Origin: Cytidiella melzeri
Taxonomy: Eukaryota > Basidiomycota > Agaricomycetes > Polyporales > Irpicaceae
Direction: 5' to 3'
Assembly: GCA_022592445.1 (NCBI GenBank)
Contig: JABYQR010000145.1
Coordinates: 1-64,000, forward strand
Length of the DNA stretch: 64,000 nucleotides
In this document: positions 47,190 through 57,090 of the stretch, piece by piece
Layout: every line of letters starts with the position of its first letter
How positions within the stretch are numbered: the stretch's first letter is position 1
Program-made: the position numbers and the translations under genes
Notes under the pieces: model-generated
Database searches by the model: none
Told to the model about the DNA's origin: nothing
The model's input: only the letters and a program-made list of their open reading frames with translations

Positions 47190-48056
47190 GCTCTACTAGA
47201 TTGGCGGCTATGCTCTCGAGGTCTTCGGCATTACGAGAAACGTCGGGGTGGTCCTGCGAGATGAAAACTTTTTCTCCCTGTGCTACTTCAAACGAGTTGC
47301 AGCATTCGTCGCTCTCGATGCGGGAACAGCTCGACACCATTCCCTCACCATTGCTCACCCCTGCCAACAATTCAGCTTTACCCCGGCACCTAACCCTGTG
47401 ACGAACCTGCAGGAGCATACACTCGATCGGACGACAGACGAGGACGAGAGGAAGGATGCACTACTCTTTGTCAAGCTTAGCATGTACACTCTGGCTGGTC
47501 ATCGTGTCGTCGTCAAGATGTCCAGCATCATGTGAAGCCAACTTCTGGATTTCGAACTGGTGAAGCGTGCTCGGAGCTGTGGTGTTGAGCATGTGCCTAT
47601 GAGACCGAAGGTCAAGGACATCTGGAAACCGCCAAGCGATGTTCGCAAGCTGTTTTACACCGCTACCAATCTGAGTTCGGGCAACGACCGCATTTTTGGG
47701 CTGCCTCGTCATGTCGAATCACACTCCCCTGGCTTAAAAAATCGCGAAAGATCCCTATCCCCTCGTCACAATGGCTGAGCAACTCATTACCTGTAAGCAG
47801 CCCATTTGCGCTCGTTTAATTAAACCACAATGTTGGAAAAAATATTGCAGGTATCCACGACTTACGGTTCAAGTATTTGATGTTGCATTGTGACTTCAGC
47901 GAAGGCAACATTATGTACCAGCATTGCAATGGTGAAGATTGGTCTGTCCTTGTCAACTTTGATTTAGGAGTCTTCGTAGACAAGAACGGACTTTCCTTGA
48001 GAGCTAGGTCGAAATACTATAATGTTATGAGGTCGTCGTCGAACATGTTGATTTAA
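47190..48056 (+). pseudogene. Decayed FunK1-like kinase fragment
   Basis: Scattered frames match the order of a FunK1 kinase. GGYALEVFGITRNVGVVLRDENFFSLCYF near 47200-47290 parallels the 'YALE...' region. Next come DALLFVKLSMYTLAGHRVVVKMSS (about 47455-47530), SCGVEHVPMRPKVKDIW (about 47575-47625) and, after a good intron (GTAAGC near 47792 to TTGCAG near 47851), a catalytic-loop stretch LMLHCDFSEGNIM. The HRD triad reads HCD and the DFG/DWD position reads NFD. A stop at about 47533-47535 and frame changes lie between the pieces, and most of the kinase is missing. It ends at TAA about 48055. It is a relic, clearly different from the intact FunK1 gene at 12.6 kb. Family assignment is by motif order and is moderately sure. 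Confidence 0.55.
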
Positions 48057-48331
48057 TCACAATTCATGCAGAGCTAGGTTTCGAACAGTAGTCAAGGTCT
48101 GAGAGAGCTTGCAATTGTGAACTGTACTAGCAATATTATTTAGTCCTCATCGCTTTCCGCGATAATCCCGCTGACTGGGCGTCTGGCAATGATGTGGTTT
48201 TGAACGTGAACCCCGACGTTGGTGTCCATACCCGCCCCCGCCCTTAGCACCAGATACACAGTTGAGATAGTTAACACTTCCACATTGACCGACGACGACA
48301 TATATGTTCACAGTGGCCCACTACCGACCTC

Positions 48332-49079
48332 ATGGCTAGCACTTCGCAACCAGCCGGGCACCTGGCTGTGACAGGAGACCGTTCTCTGAAGAAATCAAGT
48401 TCTATACTGGAGATTCTTCCCCAAGAGATAGACGTGGAGGAGGAGGTCAGGATGTACGAGGGAATGTGTGATGTGAGTATTGACAAACCCCTTCTTTCCT
48501 TCGCAAGCTTGAGTATATCACTACTCAGCACACATCGTCTGTACCGACCATTTCATCCGTTAGACACCAATACTAGAGACGCTCTCAGACGAAGAAACTC
48601 GCCGGGCCACGACGAGCGGGAAGAACGCCACCTCGCGCAAGCGTCGTCCTCGGCCAGAATCCGTCTTCTCTCAGGACTCGCGCAGCATCTGGCTCGTCGA
48701 CAACTCAGGCAAAGACTCCAGCGCAAGCGGAGCGTTTGCGCGAGATGTGCAAGTCACAGGGTGGACGAGCGTAGGCGACAAGAAAGGCGGGGCCTACATC
48801 GTCTACGACTGCGCTATACAGACAAAGGAAGGCGCAGTCGTGCATGTGCACAAACGGTACAGCGCATTCGAGCAACTCTTCCTCAGATTGCGGGAGTGTC
48901 TCCCTGCACATCAGCAGTCTCTCGTCCCTCAGTTACCCCCGAAGAACCCGCTTTCAAAGTTTCGAGCGACGTTCTTGGACAAGAGGCGGAGAGCGTTGCA
49001 GCATTGGCTTGCTTCGGTCATGCTTCACCCAGACATAGGCGGATGTGAGGCTGTCAGGCAATGGGTAATCAACTCATAG
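48332..49079 (+). CDS. PX domain protein, Ypt35-like, 218 aa
   Basis: Two exons, 48332-48472 and 48564-49079 (219 codons with stop), with a GTGAGT donor and CCGTTAG acceptor. The N-terminal 90 residues are Ser-rich and partly acidic/basic. The PX domain starts at about FARDVQVTGWTSVGDKKGGAYIVYDC. Its phosphoinositide-binding features are visible: KRYSAFEQLFLRL (the RRYSEF motif), the proline loop LPPKNPLSKFR and RRRALQHWLASVMLHPDIG. Short PX-only proteins of this kind (Ypt35 in yeast) bind PtdIns3P on endosomes or vacuoles; Ypt35 recruits Vps13. The protein length fits. The specific partner here is an inference. Confidence 0.82.
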
Positions 49080-49476
49080 CGAAATATTTTTGGTCAATGA
49101 GGATCATTGGTTTTTCAGGTTCTGGTCATTAGACACAGGTCAAGTTGTATCTATCACGTCTAAGCCACAAGCACGCATATCGACGATAATATGGATATCG
49201 CTTTTAGACCAGCACAGTGCGTTCCTCTCGAGAGCTCAGAGCTGCAAGGCTCACTCTCACACAAGGCCACTTAGCTTTGTTCGGTGCGGTGTGGTCGACC
49301 ACGAACAATGAGTGCATGTACAGCCTTTCATTTTTTCGACTTTTTGCATTCAAGGTGAGTAGGAACATCGGTAACCGGAAGCGGGAAGGAAAGCCGGAGT
49401 GATCATATTTAGAACTGTAGCATGATCCACAAAGTACGCCAAGTAAATCGATACCAAGTGAGGGCCGCGTATGTAA
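49080..49476. other. Intergenic, 3' flanks
   Basis: About 400 bp between the PX gene and the first F-box gene, which converge. Nothing recognised. Confidence 0.5.
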
Positions 49477-50793
49477 CTATGAAGACAGGGAGTCAGGGTT
49501 TCGAGGGAATCTTAGAGAAACAGCGGGGTTTATATTTAGCTGATTAATCTGTTCACGAATGACTTGAGTCTGCTCGTCGCTGAAATCAGCTTGCTGTCGA
49601 CTAAAAGAAAGGACTTGAAGCTCTCCCAGACCCGATATCGCACATTCGAAGTCTTTCCAGTTGAAATCCTTGTACTCCAAGTCCCTACTCCTCCCCGTTG
49701 CATCAAATCCAACACCAAGATGAGTGAGTCCGGGTGGGGTGGATCTGATGATGTCCAACAGGTTTGCCCATACGTCTTTGACATCGTATGCCATATCAGC
49801 CGCAACGAAGATTGTCAGAGATTTTAAAGCGGTGAGCCCGAGTTGCTGCAGATTGAGGTTGATAGTGGGGTCCCGGCCTGCAGACGAAGGGTTAGAAAGT
49901 CATGCGCACCTCTGGGAGGGGGGGGGGGGGGGGGGGGAGGGGAGACACATACTCTTCCACAGACCCTTCAGCCACAATAATTTGAGTCTCAGAGAAGTGA
50001 TTTGAAACCAGGCCGTGCTCAACCATGCGCACAATGAGCGGATGTCTGGCTTCAAAAGGCCGATGCATGCAAGGTCAAGCGACGTGAGAGAACCTTGCGA
50101 GGTCCACATTACTAGTGCTTTGGACAGCCACGGCATGTCTTTGAAGTGAAAATGTCGCTCAGCCTTAAAGTTATGGACGGTAGGCTTCGGGAGGTCAGAT
50201 GAGCATGGCCCCCGCGTAGCGACAGCCAGAAGCAATTTTCGTTCATCGTAAAAGACTCCAGTATAGGGATAGAGCCCACGCGCGGTGATTGTGTCTATTG
50301 CATCAAAGACACAGATTATGTTCCCGATACTGTGCGGACTGGTGAACCTGACCATCCGAAGGTCGAGAGTGCCTAAGCGGAACTTTGGGTGGGGATCACG
50401 TTGGACATTATCGGCGACGTCCAACACCACCCCGTCCAGTACAAGGGACTGGAGCTCCGGGAGCATGTTGAGGCATGCGATGAGGAATGGCGGTCGTAGC
50501 GGACCATCGCCTCTCGGGCTGCGAAAGATCACATTTCTGATCCAGTGAGAGTCACCAAAACCCTGCAGGAAGCCTAGGATTTCTCTGAGGGAGACTGAAT
50601 TCCTGAGTTTGAGGACGATGGTGCGGAAGAGGTATCGTCGGGCTCCGTCGGACCAGAATTTGCAGACTAGGCTACAGCTTGAGAGTAATCTCGCGTCTTG
50701 AGCTAGTTTCGCAAAAATGAGGTCCAATATTTCAGACGGGAGACATTGCGCAGAAGCAGTTTTGCCCACGGCAATGGACGTCGTCCCATCCAT
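49477..50793 (-). CDS. F-box protein, 413 aa (tandem copy A)
   Basis: Two exons, 49953-50793 and 49477-49877 (414 codons with stop). F-box at residues 18-60: CLPSEILDLIFAKLAQDARLLSSCSLVCKFWSDGARRYLFRTI. This is followed by weak leucine-rich repeats (LPELQSLVLDGVVLDV, FRLGTLDLRMVRF, SLTSLDLACIGLL, LQQLGLTALKSLTIF). The 75-nt intron holds a run of 20 G on the plus strand (20 C on the coding strand) near its 5' end. The second exon is exactly as long as that of copy B (401 nt). F-box proteins recruit substrates to SCF ubiquitin ligases; the target here is unknown. This family expands rapidly in mushrooms. Confidence 0.8.
49918..49937. repeat. Mononucleotide run of 20 G inside an F-box gene intron
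   Basis: A pure G run on the plus strand, 15 to 34 nt inside the intron from its donor on the minus strand (where it reads as C). It is probably length-variable. Confidence 0.85.
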
Positions 50794-51185
50794 GTGGCGA
50801 GTTCGACGTATGTCTCCTATGTATGTGACACGGCCTCCATTAGCATGGTATTAAGGGTACTATTATGAATACTTCACAATCGCCGTGATGTCTCTACTAT
50901 CGCGATTGTCGGGACTTCTGCGACACGGTTCGATAGGGAACTTGAACGACGTATCGCGGCGCTGAGTAGAATGCAGGTTGCGCCACGTTTACCCACCTGT
51001 CTCATGTATCACAAAAGACATTAAAACACAGTTATATCATTAAATCGTACCTCAAAAGGTGCTGGTGACACGCTTGTCAGTCGACGTGTTGGTAGTTCAA
51101 GTTGAAGTTCGCATTAGCCGCTCATGACACACCGATTGACCTCATGAACTGGTAAATTCACGTTCTGCAAGAGCTCATTTGAAGT
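50794..51185. other. F-box copy A promoter region
   Basis: About 390 bp. A short block (51105-51142, containing ttagccgctc) is nearly the same as a block at about 53056-53094 upstream of copy B, so this is part of the duplicated segment. No gene supported. Confidence 0.5.
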
Positions 51186-51308
51186 TGGGTAGCGTGCCTA
51201 CAGGCTAGACATTTTCCCGCATTTACATACCTTGCGGGATTGCTTTGCTCAATACTTCACCGCCCAGCTGTCCGCGACGCGTGCGACGAGCTTCATTCCG
51301 CTGACACC
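51186..51308 (-). pseudogene. Duplicated 3' fragment of the MDR dehydrogenase gene
   Basis: On the minus strand GVSGMKLVARVADSW is followed after small indels by CAATCCCGCAAGG and ends with a GTLPNF-like finish. This mirrors the last 45 codons of the dehydrogenase at 53166-54563 (GVSGVKLVARVAETSG... AIPQG ... VGTLPNF). Frameshifts and an early stop make it non-functional. Similarity ceases abruptly at about 51308, which marks the duplication breakpoint. Confidence 0.75.
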
Positions 51309-51461
51309 ACGAACTGCACACATGTAATTAGGCACACCAGCCACCGGAAACGTGCAGGAAAACTGATCATGTTCAGCACTGCAGCGCGATCTAAGCCAAA
51401 ATGTACCGCCTACAGTGAACCCTGCCTTTGTTAACCTAATAACACGGGGAGCCGAGGGAGC

Positions 51462-52764
51462 TCAAAGGAATTGTAAAGATACAGCGAATTTACCAATATA
51501 TTCCCGAAAGACTGCAATCTCCTTGTCGCTAAAGTCAGAATCGTCCCGACTGAAAGAGATAACTCGAAGCTCCTGAAACCCCGACAGAGCGCGGGTCAAG
51601 TCTTGCCAGTTAAGACCTTCTTCTAGATCCCAATGCCATTTCTTTGATGTCACAAACTCAACACCAAGGTGGGTGAGTCCGACTGGGGCTGACTGGACGA
51701 TAGATATGAGGTTGGCCCACCCGAAGGCTCTGACGACATGATCTTTGACATCAGTGACACGATTAGTCCCGCCGACGATGGTCAGAGATTTGAGATCGGT
51801 GAGCCCAATTTGCTGCAGATGAATGTCGAAGCCGCGGGATGTTGCATGGTCTGCTGCATGGTCTGCAAAGCATATATGAGATACTCATCCATACCTTTGG
51901 TATAAGACACATACCGTATCGTACAGGAGCTCTTGGATCCATAAGACTGCCACTCGGTGATAAGTCCAGTCTCAAAGAAGTAGTTCGAGACCCTTCCGCG
52001 CTCAGCCACGCACAAAAGGAGTGGACATTCTTCATCGTGACACAGGCAAAGTCAAGCGACGTAAGAGAACCTGGCGACGTGCGTGTTGCCAGTGCTTTGT
52101 ACAGCCACGCAACACTCTGAAAGGGAAACACTTCCGTTGCTTTGAACTTCTGAACGGTAGGTCTCGTGAAGTCGGGTGAGCACGGCTCCCACGTAGTAGC
52201 ATCCATAAGTAAGTCTCTTTCGAGCCAGGTATCGACATGGGTAGCGATGATGGTGTGTATTTCAGCAAAGACACAGATGACGCCCATGAGGTTGTGTGGA
52301 TTGAGGAAGCTGACACGCCGGAGGTCAAGAGTGCCCAGTCGACACTTGGGGGTGGGACCAGCTTCAAGTTGAGCGTTATCTTCCCAGCCCAACTCTACTT
52401 GGTCCAGTACAAGCGAATGGAGCTCCGGGAGCATGTCTAGGCATGTTACGAGTAACGATGGCCGCAGTGGCTCCCAGAATCCGCGGAATATCACATTCCT
52501 GATCCAGTGAGAGTTGGCACGAAAATCCTGCAGGAAGCCTACAATATCTGTCAGAGAATCTGAGCTCCTGATTGCAAGGATGACGGTGCGAAAGAGTTGT
52601 CGTCTGGCTCCGGCGGACCAGAACTTGCAGACTAGGCTACACTGGGAAAGGGTTTTGGCGTCTTGAGCTATTTCCGCAAAAACGAGGTCCAATATGTCCA
52701 ACGGGAGAATTATCGCAGAGGCAGTGCTGCCCACGATGAGGGGCGTCGCTGGAGTTGTGCACAT
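51462..52764 (-). CDS. F-box protein, 416 aa (tandem copy B)
   Basis: Two exons, 51915-52764 and 51462-51862 (417 codons with stop). The ATG at 52764 (MCTTPATPLIVGSTASA) is used because the frame upstream has no ATG. F-box: ILPLDILDLVFAEIAQDAKTLSQCSLVCKFWSAGARRQLFRTV. Repeats align with those of copy A throughout (LPELHSLVLDQVELG, CRLGTLDLRRVSF, SLTSLDFACVTM, LQQIGLTDLKSLTIV). Around the intron acceptor the sequence CAGACCATGCAGCAGACCATGC is repetitive, so a second AG acceptor 12 nt further on is possible and would remove four residues. Probably an SCF substrate receptor; target unknown. Shares the duplicated block with copy A. Confidence 0.8.
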
Positions 52765-53165
52765 CTCTCCTACGCGTACTAGTATGCCACAACCTCCGTT
52801 AGCATGCTTACAAACGTAGTAATCTGAATACCTCACTAGGGAGACCCTGCCTCTAGGGTTGTGGGTGTTGGCAATTCTACTTCACAGCCCGCCAGTTTGT
52901 AGGCAACCACGAAGGTTTGCACCGACAATGATTGCACTACGTGAGCACGTCTACGCTTCTGTATCATATTCTTTTACCGACAGTCGGTCAGTCGATGGTT
53001 TCTGAGTACATACCTCAGAAAGCGGTCTTCAGCTTTCGAAGGCGACGTGCTGGTTCCAGTTCAAGTTCAAATTAGCCGCTCGTGACAACACCCGATCGCT
53101 CTTCAGAATGAATAATTCGACCGAGAGCTAAGATTCACAACACACATTCTACATCCAGAGAACAT
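52765..53165. other. F-box copy B promoter region
   Basis: About 400 bp between the F-box copy B start and the dehydrogenase stop. It contains the block shared with copy A upstream (about 53056-53094). Nothing else recognised. Confidence 0.5.
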
Positions 53166-54563
53166 TCAAAAATTGGGTAGTGTGCCTACTGGGTAGACTT
53201 TCCTAAGCATGTGCACGCCTTGCGGGATTGCTTCACTTAAGCCTTCACCGCCCACCTCCCCAGAAGTCTCCGCGACGCGCGCGACGAGCTTCACGCCACT
53301 GACACCCTTCGCCAGCCTTACGAGAGCATCTGGTATGCCTGCGAGTCCACGCGGAATGACTTCGAAGTTGTTGGGCTGGATCGTAGTCCCAAATTATTAT
53401 GGTTCAGATTCGTGATGACCCTCGCACAAAACAAACGCACCTTCACGTCCCCAGATTCTAGCAACTTGGTCAATCCAGCGAACATCTTCTTTCCAAACTC
53501 AGCTTGGAAAGGCACGTTTGCAGATCCAAACACCCACGCCACCTGCTTTCCGTCCTCTCCCACTTCACCCGGCTTACCGACAGAGGAATGGCGTACGGTG
53601 AGAAGTTTACCGTTCGGTGCGAGGGTCTCCCAAGATGCTTTCTGCGTCTCTGGATATCCCACAGCGTCATACACCACCGGGATGGGCGCAGAAACAAGCT
53701 TCTTGACAGCAGCGGGTAGCTCAGCGTAAGGCACTTCGTAGTAATCGATGACATGCGTGGCCCCAGCCGACTTGCAGTATGCCTCATTGTGTTTTGAGGC
53801 TGTAGTGATGATGGGATCAAAGCCAGAAGCCTTGAGGAGCTGTATTGCTGGGTGGTGGTCAGTATATGATCCATGTGATAAGTTCTGAGCCGCGTACCAT
53901 ATTGTCCGACGCTGCTGGCTCCGCCAGTGACTAGAGCAGGCTGACCAGCGTACTTCTTGTACCCGGACTCGTCCCAAGGAGCTTCAAGTCCAATGCCTCC
54001 GACAGCTTTGTATTCGTAATATAAGCCGATCGCTGCAGTCGCGAAACCCAGTGGAAATGTAGCTGCTTCTTCGAAGGATAGGTTCGCAGGGATCTACCAA
54101 GCAAGTATAACATACATAACCCTTCTGAGTACGTTCCAATGCCCCATTAATGATGGTCAATCACCTTCGCAAGTTGTACAGCGTCTGTAATGACGTATTC
54201 CTGAAATGCCGCCTTGTCCGGGCTGAACAACGCCTCATAGAGACTGTGAAAGCCGCGTCAGGGTCGGCGTAGAACGGTGCATTGTAACTATAAAGAAACA
54301 ACTTGCACTCTGTCGCCTTTCTTCCATCCTTGTACGTCTTCTCCGATAGCTTCGATTTCTCCCGCCCCGTCGAAACCTAGACAAGCGGGGAATCCGTAGT
54401 AATCGACCCACACACCCAGGTGTTGGACGAGATAGTCGATCGGGTTGAGTGCAACAGCCACGTTCTTCACAAGAACCTCGCCAGAGCCTGGTTTAGGGGT
54501 TGGCCGAGACCCAAGCTCGAAAGGAGAGGCTGGTGCAGAGAACAGGAGGGCTTGATGGGACAT
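53166..54563 (-). CDS. Medium-chain dehydrogenase/reductase (zinc-type alcohol dehydrogenase-like), 380 aa
   Basis: Five exons: 54303-54563, 54165-54233, 53898-54093, 53441-53847 and 53166-53375 (381 codons with stop). The start MSHQALLFSAPASPFELGSRP lies at 54563. The N-terminal GroES-like domain has VAVALNPIDYLVQHLG and PACLGFDGAGEIEAIGEDVQGWKKGDRV. The Rossmann domain has ALVTGGASSVGQYAIQLLKASG (the cofactor loop), VIDYYEVPY and VVYDAVG. It lacks the catalytic zinc ligands of classical ADH, so it fits the quinone-oxidoreductase/enoyl-reductase branch, using NADPH. The substrate is unknown. The second acceptor was chosen to give an in-phase VQ-ALFSPDKAAF join. Its last 45 codons exist as a broken duplicate at 51.2 kb. 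A LINE has inserted about 205 bp upstream. Confidence 0.85.
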
Positions 54564-54754
54564 GACTACTGATAGATATTGCAGTGAGCAGACTGTTTGA
54601 GGCGAACAAGTTGTACATCCATCTTACGCATGACTTGTATAACATTCGGTGGTGTTGCTACCCACCATAGTCTCCGGATGCCGTTGTACGCGTCATGAAC
54701 GTTCTCCGAGCAGTTCAGTCCAAGCCGGTGCTGGGCATCTGTCCGCAGCGCACT

Positions 54755-54768
54755 AACCTCCACAGGCG
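54755..54768 (+). repeat. Target-site duplication, left copy (LINE)
   Basis: aacctccacaggcg, identical to 56391-56404. It directly precedes the LINE body. Confidence 0.85.
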
Positions 54769-56351
54769 ATCATTGCTCACATGAATGTGGTCGAAGGCGC
54801 AATGGCACCTCCCAAGGCCCAGCGAGACGCAATGGACTCCTGGATTAACACAAAACTCAGCCCACTCATACGAAGGGTTGAAAAGGAACGCACCTGTGCA
54901 ATCGTGTTCACAGACGGATCACAGAAGGCAAGCGATGACCCAACACAGAGTGTGCAAGCGGGGTCGGCTTGGCTGGTCAAGCACTCGGACCGGGTGCGAC
55001 AGGGTCGATTTGGGTGTGGCCAAGCCACTCCATATGACGCTGAGATGGCAGCTCTGGCGAGGGGACTTCGCGAGGCCGTAAACACAGTACCAGACCACGT
55101 AACGGATATACATGTCTTTGCGGACAATTCTGCGGCGCTAGCAGCTGTCCTGGCTCCCGGGCGTGGGCCGTCCCAAATGCTGTCTGTGGCAGCGAGCAGC
55201 TCTGTCCGACCTTGGCTCGAACGGAGCGACCGACATCAAATACACCTCTGGTGGTGCCCGGGCCATCGGGGGGTATACTGGAACACGGTAGTTGACCGCG
55301 AGGCAGGCCTTGCAACGGCGGAACCTTGCAATGAAGTTTCGTTTGCATACGCACGTCAGCAAATCACAGCACAAGCGTACCGAACATGGAGGGAGGATAT
55401 GGGAGTGCCCAGATACCGTGGACACAACTCCCTGATCAACCGAGCCTCTCATTTTGAACGGTGCAAGCACACCTCTGCCAACTGGTTCCTTAAAGTGGCA
55501 GGGAACAGTACCACTCACCTTGCACGGTTGGTGCGCTTTGTTAGCGGCCATTTCCCTCACGGTGAGTTCCGCGAGCGGTTCAATCTGGAGGGCCAGCGTT
55601 CGTGCTGGTGCGGGAAGGCGCAAATCGAGACCCGCGACCATGTCTGGTTCGACTGCGACCTGTGGATCAGGAAGCATAAGCCGCCGGACGTACAACGACA
55701 TGGGGCCCAACAACAAAATGCGCTGGACCTCACACCGGTCGCGCCGCCAGGTGTCGAGCCGGCGGTGCATGCTCACCAACTATGGCGCGCCACGTCACCC
55801 GAGCTGGAGGAGATCAACGAGTTCCTGCAACTCAACCCATGCGTGGCCACTTTCCAGTGGTTAGAGCTGGTGGAGCGAGGGCTCCAGGACCTAGAGGACG
55901 GTAATCCCAACTCACCGGCCATCTTCAGAATCCACCTCCACACGGCTATGAGGAAAAAGGCTTACGCCTACTGGCTGCAGCGAAACCCGTCTGGGTCGGT
56001 GACCGCCTTTAATAAGGACTACGCGATGACTGTGTTAGGGTGTCTAGCAGATCGCGAAGTACTGGAGTATGATGTGCAAGTCCAGGTACTCACTGAATTC
56101 GGACTTGCGCCAACGCAGGCGCGGGCTCTCGCGCGGCGCCGGGGCTCAGCTCGTAATAATGGTGTCGCTCACAGGGGGATGACAAGGGCTAGATAACCCC
56201 CTCATCCACATTTCATCGAGCAACTACGGCTCCCATCGCTTGTTCCATTCCTCCCGGTCTTTCCTTTTCTTTTCCTTCTCCCTTTCTCGTTTTCTTTTTC
56301 AATATTATTAGGTGTACATGTACCAAAGTAGTACGCACTTTAAACCCACGG

Positions 56352-56390
<39 letters not shown>
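54769..56390 (+). mobile_element. 5'-truncated LINE (Tad-like non-LTR retrotransposon)
   Basis: A 1.6-kb insertion flanked by a 14-bp target-site duplication and ending in a poly(A) run of about 38 (56355-56392, partly shared with the duplication). The open frame 54781-56196 (471 aa) is the C-terminal part of ORF2. It contains an RNase H domain with FTDGSQ (about residue 45), YDAEMAAL, VFADNSAA and VDREAGLA carrying the four acidic residues. A zinc-knuckle-like region follows (CWCGKAQIETRDHVWFDCD). The reverse transcriptase part is missing because of 5' truncation. The clean duplication, long poly(A) and intact frame indicate a recent insertion. It lies about 205 bp upstream of the dehydrogenase start, within what is probably its promoter. 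Confidence 0.9.
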
Positions 56391-56395
<5 letters not shown>

Positions 56396-56404
56396 CCACA
56401 GGCG
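56391..56404 (+). repeat. Target-site duplication, right copy (LINE)
   Basis: aacctccacaggcg follows the poly(A). The first two A may belong to the tail, so the true length is 12-14 bp. Confidence 0.85.
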
Positions 56405-57090
56405 CCTCTGGATCCCGACTCGGATCGGCCAATATGATGATTCTACTCATTACCCGTGGCCGCAAAGAATTTGCTTCGGATGTGGGCAATGTTCACAGAA
56501 GCATGTTGAATTTGGCGGTAGAGGAGAGGGTTACTGATACCACGAATATATGCACAGCGACGCGGCCGGCGAAGGAGTTATGATCCATAACTTGAAGCCA
56601 GTGGGTTGTAGACAGTGCCGGGATTGATCTCAGGCTGGGCCTTTACTGTTTGTTTGTTTGTGTTATCGTAGTCTGTGCTCTATCGCGAGCGCTCGTTCGT
56701 TCGTTCGTTCTGAGCTATCGTAACAAAGTGCAAGTGGTGTGCGAGGGGTAGAGGCTGCTAAGCTTCGAAGATGAGTCTTATTATTATTGCTGCTTCAGCA
56801 GCTCTGCTTATATACATGTCTACTTCAGCTATTCTACTGTATTACTAAGTGCATGACTCATTGTATGACTAGGCTCAGCACTTGTACCAGAGGCGTATAT
56901 ATTGAGTAAATGACTCATACTAGTACTTGTCCTCAGACGTACACTTTAGGCATTCTCTGGAGTTGTACTACGTGCTTTCCATGTCATTTCCTATGTTACT
57001 AGAACACATGCATACATATATATGCAGTATTCCTATAGTGCTATACTACTTAGTCTATACAACCCATATCTGTATGTCTCAGCTATTGTG
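56405..57090. other. Spacer between LINE and copia LTR region
   Basis: About 690 bp. It starts with the displaced target sequence of the LINE. TTTG and GTTC microsatellite bits occur at 56648-56663 and 56696-56710. Two TGACTCA-like sites lie at about 56854 and 56911. No gene seen. Confidence 0.45.
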
